Below, one piece after another: positions 1-8,556 of a stretch of DNA of 64,000 nucleotides. Source of the DNA: Rhizobium sp. Root1212 (GTDB lineage: Bacteria > Pseudomonadota > Alphaproteobacteria > Rhizobiales > Rhizobiaceae); assembly GCF_001424985.1 (NCBI RefSeq), contig NZ_LMDA01000001.1:1001599-1065598 (forward strand). The letters run 5' to 3'. Below the pieces are notes generated by a model. It was not told the origin of the DNA and made no database searches. It saw nothing but the letters and a program-made list of their open reading frames with translations. The translations under genes and the position numbers were made by a program. The first letter of the stretch is position 1. Each line of letters opens with the position of its first letter.

Positions 1-738
1 TTCGCGGCGCATCAGGCCGTAGAGCCAGGTCGGGAACATGGTCGTCCCGCCGGCCGTGAAATTGGTCAGCACGAAATCGTCGAGCGAGATGGCGAAGGTG
101 AGCAGCGCGCCGGAAAGGATGCCCGGAAGGATGATCGGCAGCCAGATCGTGCGGAACACGGTGAAACCGGAGGCGCCGAGGTCGCGCGCCGCCTGTTCCA
201 GCGTCACGCCGGCGCCGATGACGCGCGAGCGCACATTGATGATGACGAAGCTCAAGCCCAGCGTCGTATGGGCGGCTATGACGCTCGGGAAACCGAGTGG
301 ATAGAACAGGCCGCCCGTGATGGTCTTCAGGAAGGGGATCGTCGCCGTCGCCACGAAGAGGATCAGCATGCCGGCGCCGAGCACCACTTCCGGGGTCGCG
401 AGCGGGATGAAGGTGAGACCGGAGACCGCGCCGCCCCCGACAAACTTCCGCCGCCCCAGCGCGAAGCCGACCGGCGTGCCGAGCAAGGCCGCAAGCACCG
501 CCGAGACTGCCGCCACGATGAGGCTGTTGCCGAGTGCGACACCGAGCTGCGGCACCGCGAAGGGGCTGCGCCAGGCCTCCAGCGAGAAGGTGCCGAGTTC
601 GTAGTTGAAGCGGCCGCCGGGATCGTTGAAGGAAAAGACGATCATCGTGACGACGGGCGCGAACATGAACACCAGGGCAAGCGCGATCACGAGCCTGACG
701 GCCCAGCCTTCCCGGATGATGGTGGTGCTAGACGACAT
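1..738 (-). CDS. PotC-like ABC transporter permease (3' end cut by window)
   Basis: Second inner-membrane permease of a spermidine/putrescine-type ABC importer. The gene runs off the left edge, so 246 codons are visible and the C-terminus is missing. A hydrophobic segment at about residues 14-36 is followed by further membrane segments and a normal EAA loop, EQAARDLGASGF then LPIILPGI (about residues 181-206), which is the ATPase docking site. The ATG at 738 lies inside the end of the upstream permease gene (11-bp overlap), so the two are translationally coupled. It is the last visible gene of the ATPase-cupin-binding protein-permease-permease set. The substrate is unknown; the PotABCD family covers polyamines and other small cationic or acidic compounds. 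Confidence 0.9.
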   Translation of the reverse strand, partial: MSSSTTIIREGWAVRLVIALALVFMFAPVVTMIVFSFNDPGGRFNYELGTFSLEAWRSPFAVPQLGVALGNSLIVAAVSAVLAALLGTPVGFALGRRKFVGGGAVSGLTFIPLATPEVVLGAGMLILFVATATIPFLKTITGGLFYPLGFPSVIAAHTTLGLSFVIINVRSRVIGAGVTLEQAARDLGASGFTVFRTIWLPIILPGILSGALLTFAISLDDFVLTNFTAGGTTMFPTWLYGLMRRE

Positions 739-1771
739 CGAGAAGCTCCGTGCCGCGAATGAGACGCAGGAGAAGGGTGAGGAGCAGCATCGCAGCGACG
801 AGCAGCGTGGCCGAGAGCGCAGCCGCCCCCGCATAGTCCAGCTCCACTAGGAATTTCGCCTGGATGACGTTGCCGAGCATCTGCGTGCGGACATTGCCGA
901 GCAACGCGGCATTGACGTAGTCGCCAAGCGCCGGGATGAACGACAGGACTGCTGCGGCGACGAAACCGTTGCGGCTGAGCGGGAAAACGATCAGCGCGAA
1001 ACGCTCCGTCATCGTGCCGCCGATGGCACTGCAGAGAAGGGCCGACGCAAGCACGAACAGCAGCGGCCCCGGTGCGGCGATACCACGCCCGCCGAAGAAC
1101 ACGACGGCAAGCAGGAGGCCGATGGCAAGCCCACCGGCCGCACCCAGGATCGCGCCCGACCGGCCGCAACGGCCGGAATAGAGATCCTCGGCGGCTGCGC
1201 AGAGCGTGCGGTCGACCCGGTTGAAGGCCGTATAGAGCGGCAGCAGGACGAAGGGCACGAGTTGATAGGTCAGGCCCGCCACCACCGCGAAGGGCGTGCC
1301 GAGCACGCGCACCTCGATGCCCGTCGCCTGCTGCAGCGGCCCGAAGAGCGGACCGTTCGCGCCGAGCAGGGTCTGCCAGGCGACGATGCGGATCAGGTAG
1401 CTGGTGAGGAACGGCGCGAAGAAGGCGAAGAGCAGCACGGCCTTCCACCGCCCGCCGTAGAAGGAAATGCCGTAGGCGACCGGCATGGCGATAGCGAAGG
1501 CGAGGATGGTCGATGAAAGTCCGATCAGGACGGAATTCAGCAGATTGTCCCAGTAGAACGGGATGGAATCCGCATAATTGGCGAGCGACCAGCCGGTTGC
1601 CGTCAGCGCGAAGGGATCGGCGCTGAACGACATGCGCAAGATATAGACGAGCGGCACGATCAAGAGGGCCGCGAGCCAGACGAGAGTCGGCAGCATTTCC
1701 GGCCAACCGGCGCGCGCCCCTGGGGAGCGTGCCGGTTGGCCGGCGTCCTGGGCGGAAATCATGTCAGCCAC
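728..1771 (-). CDS. PotB-like ABC transporter permease with an enlarged EAA loop
   Basis: First inner-membrane permease of the PotABCD-like importer, 347 residues, longer than the usual 280-310 of the family. N-terminal TM about residues 28-50. The EAA region starts normally (AAAEDLYSG, about 192-200), but about 60 residues (201-262) then intervene before the usual continuation FPLSRNGF and the FIPALGDYVNAALLG block (about 278-292). Typical members need only about 10 residues here. The extra stretch holds two hydrophobic segments and is in frame. The start is GTG at 1771, overlapping the end of the binding-protein gene; an internal ATG at 1762 is an alternative. The family assignment is firm; whether the insert is tolerated is not known. 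Confidence 0.88.
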   Translation of the reverse strand: MADMISAQDAGQPARSPGARAGWPEMLPTLVWLAALLIVPLVYILRMSFSADPFALTATGWSLANYADSIPFYWDNLLNSVLIGLSSTILAFAIAMPVAYGISFYGGRWKAVLLFAFFAPFLTSYLIRIVAWQTLLGANGPLFGPLQQATGIEVRVLGTPFAVVAGLTYQLVPFVLLPLYTAFNRVDRTLCAAAEDLYSGRCGRSGAILGAAGGLAIGLLLAVVFFGGRGIAAPGPLLFVLASALLCSAIGGTMTERFALIVFPLSRNGFVAAAVLSFIPALGDYVNAALLGNVRTQMLGNVIQAKFLVELDYAGAAALSATLLVAAMLLLTLLLRLIRGTELLDVV

Positions 1772-2885
1772 TGATCATCTGCGTCCAGGTTCGGGCGATC
1801 TGGGCGCGCTCGCGCTGGTCCCAGGGCGCCGGATAGGGGAACAGCCGGTCGAGCACGTCGGCGGGCGGGAAGATCAGCGGATTGGCGGCAAGCGCCGGAT
1901 CGAGCTTCGCAAGCTCCTCCTTTACGCCGACGGCATAGGGATACTGCAGCGTATAGCGGCAGGAGCTCGCGGCATTTTCCGGGCGGAACCACCAGTCGAT
2001 GAAGGCGAGCGCGGCCTGAGGGTTCGCGGCACCCTTGGGAATGCCGAGCCGATCGACATAGGCGGGTGCGCCTTCCTTCGGCACGGCAAAGCCGACCTTG
2101 GCCGGATCGAGCTGCGAGATGTTGACGGGCGGGGCCATGGCGGCGATGAGGTCGCCGTTCGACAGTTTCTGGCCGGCATTTTCGCCCTGCGCCGGCAGCA
2201 GCTGGCCGCCTTCGATATGCGGTTTCAGGAAGGCCAGGACTTCCATGGCTTCCTCCAGCGTCATCTCCGCCGGCAAGTTGTCGATCTTGCCTTGCGACTT
2301 GAGGTAAAGCCCCCAGGCGGCGACATTGACGACGGGCGTGGCGTAGAGGCCGACCTTGCCCTTGACCGCCGGGTCGAGCAATTGCCCCCAGGATTCCAGC
2401 CCGTCCTTGAAATGCGCGCGGTTGAAGGCAAGGCCGACCGGCGCGAAGTCGAAGGGGATGGCGATATCGGCATGCTTGACCGATTTCAGCGAGGGCAGCA
2501 GGTTCTTCTGCACGTTCGGCAAGGCGGCGGGATCGAGCGGTTCCAGCCAGCCGTTGTCCGCATAGAAGGACGTATAGGCGCTGGAGATGCAGATCACGTC
2601 ATAGCCGATCGGCAGGCCGGCGGTGAATTGCGGACGCACGCTGGCGAAAAACTGGTCGGCATCGGAGATCACCTCGCGATAGTCGACCGCAATCCCCGTC
2701 GCTTCCTTGAAACGGGCGATATCGGCCGGGTCGCATTCGCCGGAATTGGCGGCCCAGACGATGGTGCTCTCCGCGGCATGGGCCGCGGAGAACGGAATGG
2801 CGAAGCGGCCGCCCATGACGCCCGCTCCGGCAAGGAGGAGCTTGAGGGTCTGCCGGCGATTGGCCGTGAAGCTGTACCTGTTCAT
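1764..2885 (-). CDS. PotD-like periplasmic substrate-binding protein
   Basis: Extracellular solute-binding protein of the same importer, 373 residues. The N-terminus carries a twin-arginine-like export signal (NRRQTLKLLLAGAG) ending near AHAAES, so the mature protein should start at about residue 39 in the periplasm. The remainder reads as a family 1/PotD two-lobe binding protein (ATGIAVDYREV; GYDVICISS; FDFAPVGLAFNR; the conserved C-terminal AALAFIDWWFRPENA). It overlaps the permease gene downstream and follows the cupin gene by 31 bp, placing it third in the operon. Substrate not deducible. Confidence 0.9.
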   Translation of the reverse strand: MNRYSFTANRRQTLKLLLAGAGVMGGRFAIPFSAAHAAESTIVWAANSGECDPADIARFKEATGIAVDYREVISDADQFFASVRPQFTAGLPIGYDVICISSAYTSFYADNGWLEPLDPAALPNVQKNLLPSLKSVKHADIAIPFDFAPVGLAFNRAHFKDGLESWGQLLDPAVKGKVGLYATPVVNVAAWGLYLKSQGKIDNLPAEMTLEEAMEVLAFLKPHIEGGQLLPAQGENAGQKLSNGDLIAAMAPPVNISQLDPAKVGFAVPKEGAPAYVDRLGIPKGAANPQAALAFIDWWFRPENAASSCRYTLQYPYAVGVKEELAKLDPALAANPLIFPPADVLDRLFPYPAPWDQRERAQIARTWTQMISG

Positions 2886-2916
2886 GGACGTTCCCCTTCT
2901 ATGGTCGATATCAAGA

Positions 2917-3306
2917 TCAGTCGCGCACGTGGATGAAGATCTTGCGGATCGGGCCGGGCTGCTCCCAGCTGCCCTCGTCCCTCTCGTTGTAGATCAGGAG
3001 GTCGCCGGAATTGGCGACGTGGCTGACACCGTGCTGGTCGGTCACGGTCACATCGCCTTCGATGACGAAGTCGAAGCACTGGCCGGTGCCGAGCAAGTCG
3101 CCGAAATCCGCGTCACGGCGCCACAGGCCGACAGTCACCCGGCCGTCGGTCGACTTCCAGACCGAGGCGTGCTGGCCGATCGGATTGCCCGGCGTGCGGT
3201 CACCCGGCATATCGCCGTAGTCGTGCCAGTCATTGGCCGGATCGCCGAATTTGATGACCTGAACGCCGCTCTTTGCGGCGGTTTCGGTGGTGTTGTCCTG
3301 GGGCAT
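2917..3306 (-). CDS. cupin-domain protein (DUF861/Cupin_3-like)
   Basis: Small cytoplasmic single-domain cupin, 129 residues. The core (DFVIEGDVTVTDQHG, then ANSGDLLIYNERDEGSWEQ, then PIRKIFIHVRD) fits the Cupin_3 type, which often has tryptophan near the C-terminal strand and lacks a full metal-binding His set; no HxH motif is visible. It sits between the ATPase and binding-protein genes, so it is probably co-transcribed with the importer. It may act on, or sense, the imported compound. That role is inferred from context only. Confidence 0.8.
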   Translation of the reverse strand: MPQDNTTETAAKSGVQVIKFGDPANDWHDYGDMPGDRTPGNPIGQHASVWKSTDGRVTVGLWRRDADFGDLLGTGQCFDFVIEGDVTVTDQHGVSHVANSGDLLIYNERDEGSWEQPGPIRKIFIHVRD

Positions 3307-3356
3307 GGGCTTCCTCTTTCACATGGTGGGGCCGCCGGGCGGCTCGGGTTTTCCTG

Positions 3357-4412
<1,056 letters not shown>

Positions 4413-4451
4413 CCGATATCCCTCTTCGCAGTAAAGTTTTTATCGTCTTTA

Positions 4452-4467
4452 AACTGAAATTTTAGTT
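4452..4467. promoter_or_regulatory. candidate operator palindrome between importer and GntR regulator
   Basis: AACTGAAATTTTAGTT is a 16-bp palindrome with a single mismatched pair, in the 123-bp gap between the divergent ATPase and GntR/FCD genes. On the minus strand a TTGACA with TACGCT 16 bp further on (about 4473-4500) is a plausible promoter for the importer, and the palindrome would lie just downstream of it. Assignment to the neighbouring regulator is inference. Confidence 0.4.
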
Positions 4468-4535
4468 AGCGTATCTTTTCCTCGGCGCTTGTCAACGCTA
4501 TTTCTGGTAAAACCGATGAGAGCAGGAAAACACGG

Positions 4536-5204
4536 ATGCGATCTGAAATTTTTGAAATGCGGAGCAAGCGCCAACGTGACAACGCCGGTTCGGCGGCGGG
4601 CCTCGCCTATGAAAGCATTCGCGACCGGATCATTTCGCTCGCCCTGCCGCCCGGCGCACCGCTCAACGAGGGCGACCTCACCAATGACCTCGGGCTCGGC
4701 CTGACGCCGGTTCGCGATGCGATCAAACGCCTGGCGCTCGAGCATCTCATCGTCGTCTATCCGCGGCGCGGCACATTCGTCAGCGAAATCAACCTCGCGG
4801 ACGAGCGCTGGCTGACGGAGGCGCGCGTCGAGATGGAGGGATTGGCGGCGGAGCTGGCCGCCTCGCGCGCCGGTATCGAGGAGCGGCGAGCGATCATGTC
4901 CTGCGTCGAGGCGCTGCTCGGCGAAACGCACCAGCTGCGTATCAACGCGCTCGACACCGAGTTCCACCGCCTGATCTACCGTGCAGCGCACAATCCCTTT
5001 CTGGAAGCGTCGCTGAACCAATATCTCAATCTGAGCGTCCGGCTCTGGTACTATTGCCGCGACCGCCTGCAGGTGAAGACCTCCGACTGCGACTTCCACA
5101 AGCAGGTGGCGGACGCCATCATGGCCGGCGATCCGCAGGCCGCACGCGCCGGCATCGTCGGTCACCTGCGCCAGTCCTCGGCCGACCTGCGCGCGGTGAT
5201 GTGA
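4536..5204 (+). CDS. GntR-family transcriptional regulator, FCD subfamily
   Basis: DNA-binding regulator of 222 residues. The N-terminal winged helix (AYESIRDRIISLALPPGAPL, then LTPVRDAIKRLALEHLI, then RRGTFVSEI) covers about residues 23-90. The C-terminal all-helical FCD ligand domain has the expected metal ligands D and H in DTEFHRLIYRAAHN, and later histidines in FHKQVADAI and VGHLRQS. FCD regulators usually respond to small carboxylates or amino-acid-like ligands. It is divergent from the PotABCD-like operon and convergent with the hydrolase gene, so it probably controls the former. Confidence 0.92.
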   Translation: MRSEIFEMRSKRQRDNAGSAAGLAYESIRDRIISLALPPGAPLNEGDLTNDLGLGLTPVRDAIKRLALEHLIVVYPRRGTFVSEINLADERWLTEARVEMEGLAAELAASRAGIEERRAIMSCVEALLGETHQLRINALDTEFHRLIYRAAHNPFLEASLNQYLNLSVRLWYYCRDRLQVKTSDCDFHKQVADAIMAGDPQAARAGIVGHLRQSSADLRAVM

Positions 5205-5222
5205 CGCCGCGCGTCCGCGACG

Positions 5223-5960
5223 TCAGCGCTTGTAGGCCGCGACCAGCTGCTTGAGCCGCGTCGGCCCGAAGCTCTGGAAATGACCGCCGTGCACGATGCG
5301 CACCGGCAGCGCCGCGACACGGTCGAGCGAGGCGCGGTAGGCTTCCCTGTCCGAATGGAACGTGTCGTCGATGAGGTCGCCGTCATAGACGATGTCGCCG
5401 GCGATCAGCGTTCCGGTCGCCCGCTCGAACAGCGCGATCCCGCCCGGCGAATGGCCGGGTGTGTGGATGACGTCGAACTGCCGGTCGCCGAGATCGACCG
5501 TGTCGCCGTCCTCGACGAAACCGGTGGCCGCACAGGGTTTGACGCGGTAGGCGGCGCTTTCCCAGCCTTCCGGCGCGACCATGAACATATCTTCGTTCGC
5601 GTAGCCGGCAGCGAGTGTCCATTCCGGCCGGGGATCGGCGAAAATTTCCCCTTCGGCCGGATGGGCAAGACGGGTGTCGAATTCGTGGGTGCTACCGATA
5701 TGGTCGAAATGGGCGTGGCTCGACACGCAGACGATCGGCCGGCCGCTGAGGAGCGGTACATGCGCCCGCAGGCTGAAATGGCCAAGGCCGGTATCGACGA
5801 GAAGATCGCGTTCCTTCCCGCGCACGAACCACATATTGCAGCGGAAGAACGGGTGAATCCAGGGTTCGTGGATCATGAAGACGCCGTCGGCGAAGGGGAC
5901 GACCTCATACCAGTCTTCCGCGCGGATAGGGGCGACTGGGCTTGAAAGGTTCGGTATCAT
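5223..5960 (-). CDS. metallo-beta-lactamase-fold hydrolase
   Basis: Cytoplasmic MBL-fold hydrolase of 245 residues. The metal-binding signature SSHAHFDHIGS (HxHxDH, about residues 80-90) is intact, followed by HTPGHSPGG and GDIVYDGDLI with the bridging aspartate, and a final histidine in VHGGHFQSF. The start at 5960 is chosen because upstream in-frame codons would add a low-complexity stretch. It is the last gene of the peptide-importer operon, about 107 bp after the binding-protein gene. It could hydrolyse an ester, lactone, thioester or amide in the imported molecule; the exact substrate is unknown. Confidence 0.88.
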   Translation of the reverse strand: MIPNLSSPVAPIRAEDWYEVVPFADGVFMIHEPWIHPFFRCNMWFVRGKERDLLVDTGLGHFSLRAHVPLLSGRPIVCVSSHAHFDHIGSTHEFDTRLAHPAEGEIFADPRPEWTLAAGYANEDMFMVAPEGWESAAYRVKPCAATGFVEDGDTVDLGDRQFDVIHTPGHSPGGIALFERATGTLIAGDIVYDGDLIDDTFHSDREAYRASLDRVAALPVRIVHGGHFQSFGPTRLKQLVAAYKR

Positions 5961-6040
5961 CGCATGGGCCTCGTGGCAAAAACCGATCTTGCGCACCGCC
6001 CGATGACCGGACGGCGCGCAAGGCGGGGGAGGAAACAGGG

Positions 6041-6060
6041 CGTGGCGCCGGAGCGCCACG
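6041..6060 (-). other. intercistronic stem-loop after binding-protein gene
   Basis: CGTGGCGC-CGGA-GCGCCACG is a perfect 8-bp stem with a tetraloop, 7 bases after the stop codon of the binding-protein gene and before the hydrolase gene. There is no T-tract, so it probably stabilises the upstream mRNA or causes partial termination, which would keep the binding protein in excess. Confidence 0.55.
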
Positions 6061-6066
6061 GTTGGT

Positions 6067-7632
6067 TCAAAGTGCCCAGACGCCGGACAGGTCGTGCATG
6101 TTGACGCCGCGCAGGGACGGTTCCAGCCCGCCGAACTTGCCGCTGACGGCCTGCAGGCTGTCGCGGAAACCCCAGACGATCCAGCCGGCCTTGTCGTGCA
6201 CGAGCTGCTGGAAATCGTTGAGATACTGGCGCGCCTTGTCGCTGTCGCCGGTGGAGGAAGCGAGCTTGAACAGCTCGGCCGCCTTCTCGTCCTTCCAGTG
6301 GGATTCGTTGTAGGGCGAATCCGGCAGCAGCGAATAACCGGCCGTCACCGACAGGGGGTTGGGACCGAACATGTCCTGGGCGAAATCGACCTTCAGGTAT
6401 TTCTGGTCGTAGAAGCTGGAAAGATCGGCCGAGGCCGCCAGCTTGATGGTGACGCCGACCTTCTTGGCCTGCTGGGCGAGAACCTGCGCCGCCGCGGAGT
6501 TCCACGGGGCTTCGGGGCTCGGATTCAGCTCGACCTCGAGACCCTCCTGCCCGGCTTCCTTGAGCAGGAATTTTGCCTTGTCCGGGTCGTAAGCGCGCTG
6601 CGGGATGCCGGCATTGTAATAGGGGTCCTGCGCCCAGCCGAGATCGTTGCCGATCCGTCCGCGCCCGGCATAGACGTTGCGCACCAGTTGTTCGCGATCG
6701 ACCATCAGCTTGAAGGCTTCCAGAACGCGCGGGTCTTTGAACGGCGGCTGGTCCACCCGCATGGTGAAGGGCTCGAACGAGGCGCCAGCCGCCGAGAGCA
6801 GCTTGATATCCTCCCGGCCCTCGATGGTCCGCGCCTGGGTGAAGGCGAGGTTCGGCATCGCGTCGATCTGGCCGCTCATCAGGGCGTTCAGGCGCGCCGT
6901 CGTCGGATCGGCAAAGCCGATCACTTCGATGCGGTCGAGATAGGGCTTGCCGTCGAGCCAGTAGTTCGGATTGCGCTCGGCGGCGAACTTCTGGTCCTCG
7001 AAGCTGACGAACTTGAACGGTCCCGACCCCACCGGCTTCTTCGCGTCGAAATCGCTCGGCACGATGGAGAGGCACGGATGGAAGAAGGCCTGCTTGAAGA
7101 AGGAATAGGGATATTTCAGCTTCAGGCGGGCCGTGAGCTTGCCGTCCTTCTCGATGCCCTTGGGATCGAGGGCCTCCAGGCTGCGCACGGCAAGCGAACC
7201 GGTCGTCGTCATGGCGCGCGTTATCGAGAAGATGACGTCGTCGATGGTCATCGCCTTGCCGTCATGGAAGGTCACGCCGTCGCGGATGCGGATGGTCCAG
7301 ACCTGCGCCGTGGCGTCGGGCTCGAAGACCTCGGCGAGTGAATCGTAGGGCTTCCCCGTCGCATCCTCCTTGACGAGCGAATCGTACATCGCCCGGCACA
7401 TCATCGCGGCGAAGCCGGAAAAGGCGAGCGCGGGGTCCATGTTGTCCTTGGAACTCGCATCCTCCGCGCCGACCCGGACGGTGCCACCCCGCTTCGGGGT
7501 GGCACCTTCACTGGCCTGGGCGCTTCGCAGGAGGGAGGGGCCGGCGAGCGCCGCGGCGGCGGCAATGCCCCCACCGAGCAGGACATTGCGTCGTGTAACC
7601 ATTGCGGGCATGAGCAAACTAGGTTTCATCAC
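6067..7632 (-). CDS. peptide-type (family 5) solute-binding protein
   Basis: Periplasmic binding protein of a Dpp/Opp-type importer, 521 residues, the usual length for SBP_bac_5. A twin-arginine-like signal (TRRNVLLGGGIAAAAALAG) ends near AQAS. Family hallmarks include the segment after KRGGTVRVG, VWTIRIRDGVTFHDGKAMTIDDVIFSI, GSGPFKFVSF, RNPNYW and a NPSPEAPW-like late region. It lies downstream of the fused ATPase and oxygenase genes in one operon. Members bind peptides, opines, nickel chelates or glycosides, so the ligand cannot be named. Confidence 0.92.
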   Translation of the reverse strand: MMKPSLLMPAMVTRRNVLLGGGIAAAAALAGPSLLRSAQASEGATPKRGGTVRVGAEDASSKDNMDPALAFSGFAAMMCRAMYDSLVKEDATGKPYDSLAEVFEPDATAQVWTIRIRDGVTFHDGKAMTIDDVIFSITRAMTTTGSLAVRSLEALDPKGIEKDGKLTARLKLKYPYSFFKQAFFHPCLSIVPSDFDAKKPVGSGPFKFVSFEDQKFAAERNPNYWLDGKPYLDRIEVIGFADPTTARLNALMSGQIDAMPNLAFTQARTIEGREDIKLLSAAGASFEPFTMRVDQPPFKDPRVLEAFKLMVDREQLVRNVYAGRGRIGNDLGWAQDPYYNAGIPQRAYDPDKAKFLLKEAGQEGLEVELNPSPEAPWNSAAAQVLAQQAKKVGVTIKLAASADLSSFYDQKYLKVDFAQDMFGPNPLSVTAGYSLLPDSPYNESHWKDEKAAELFKLASSTGDSDKARQYLNDFQQLVHDKAGWIVWGFRDSLQAVSGKFGGLEPSLRGVNMHDLSGVWAL

Positions 7633-7672
7633 CGGCTCCTTCAGCCTTGGAGTGATCAGGGTCTTGTAAGGT

Positions 7673-8533
7673 TCAGTTGGCGGCGTCCGCCATGGCGCTG
7701 AGCCGCGGCGAGACGTAGAGCGGCGTCGTGCGTCCGGAGGCGTTCATGTGAACCTTCTCGTTGAAGACGAAGCCCGGCGCATTGTCGTAGGAGAAAGCCG
7801 CGACCATGCGGTCACGCGACCCGTTGGACGGCGCGACGCGGTGCAGGGACTGGTCGCCGTAGAACAGCACGAGCGTACCGGCATCCTGGGTGATGGAGAT
7901 CACCTCCTCCGAGGTGCCGCGTAGCACCGCCTCGACGCGGTCGAGGCCCGGATTCTCCTTATCGCGGGTATGCGGCACGAACTCGAACTGGCCGCCCGAT
8001 TCCGGGCGTTGCAACAGCAGCGTGACCACCCAGTCATTGCCGTCGAAGTGCCAGTCGTGGGTCTGGCCGTTGTTCATCATGATGACGGCAAGCGACAGGA
8101 ACGGATCGACGATGTGGTGGACGCTCTGGTCCAGGATTTCCGCGAAGAACGGCGGCAGGCCGCCCCATTCGTAGATCTTGCGCAGCTCGCTTTCACCGTC
8201 GAACACGTCGGCCGACAGCATGCGCTGGATCAGCGGCTGCGGCTTGCGGAACGGGTGATCGGCCGGCAGCGACGGATCAAGCGTTTCCTGCGGATAGATG
8301 AAGCGCAGGAGATCGCGGGCATAGGCCTTGCTCTTTAGACTTTCCACCTCGGCAACGCAGGTCGCCAGGCCCTTCTCGGTCAGAAAGCCGGGAAAGCTGG
8401 CAAGGCCGCTTTCGCGCAGCGAGGCCTTGGCATTCTCGATCAGTTCGCGACGCTTCGGGCTGGCCAGATCGTCGATCGGATAGCGCTCGAGATCGACCAG
8501 GTGGCTGACATCGGGGGCTTGCATCGTGCTCAT
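7673..8533 (-). CDS. Fe(II)/2-oxoglutarate-dependent oxygenase, BesD/HalD-like family
   Basis: Cytoplasmic non-heme iron oxygenase of 286 residues. The facial triad is visible: H162-x-D164 in HDWHFDGNDW and H231 in SLHRVAPSNG, with arginines about ten residues later (SRDRM) to bind 2-oxoglutarate. The surrounding VTLLLQRPESGGQFEFVP block resembles the BesD/HalD group that acts on free amino acids. Halogenases of that group have glycine in place of the aspartate; here the aspartate is present, so hydroxylation is expected. The start at 8533 has a good AGGAG; the next upstream ATG has none. It sits between ATPase and binding-protein genes, so it probably modifies the imported compound. Confidence 0.85.
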   Translation of the reverse strand: MSTMQAPDVSHLVDLERYPIDDLASPKRRELIENAKASLRESGLASFPGFLTEKGLATCVAEVESLKSKAYARDLLRFIYPQETLDPSLPADHPFRKPQPLIQRMLSADVFDGESELRKIYEWGGLPPFFAEILDQSVHHIVDPFLSLAVIMMNNGQTHDWHFDGNDWVVTLLLQRPESGGQFEFVPHTRDKENPGLDRVEAVLRGTSEEVISITQDAGTLVLFYGDQSLHRVAPSNGSRDRMVAAFSYDNAPGFVFNEKVHMNASGRTTPLYVSPRLSAMADAAN

Positions 8534-8556
8534 GTCTTCACTCCTCATTTGGCTGG

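Noticed and set aside
1761..2936. Long plus-strand open frame (about 390 codons) antisense to the PotD-like gene
   Set aside because: Arg/Gly/His-rich translation with no domain; a typical GC-skewed shadow of the real gene opposite.
7673..8533. Calling the 2OG enzyme a halogenase
   Set aside because: Halogenases of this group lack the iron-binding carboxylate; here HxD is intact.
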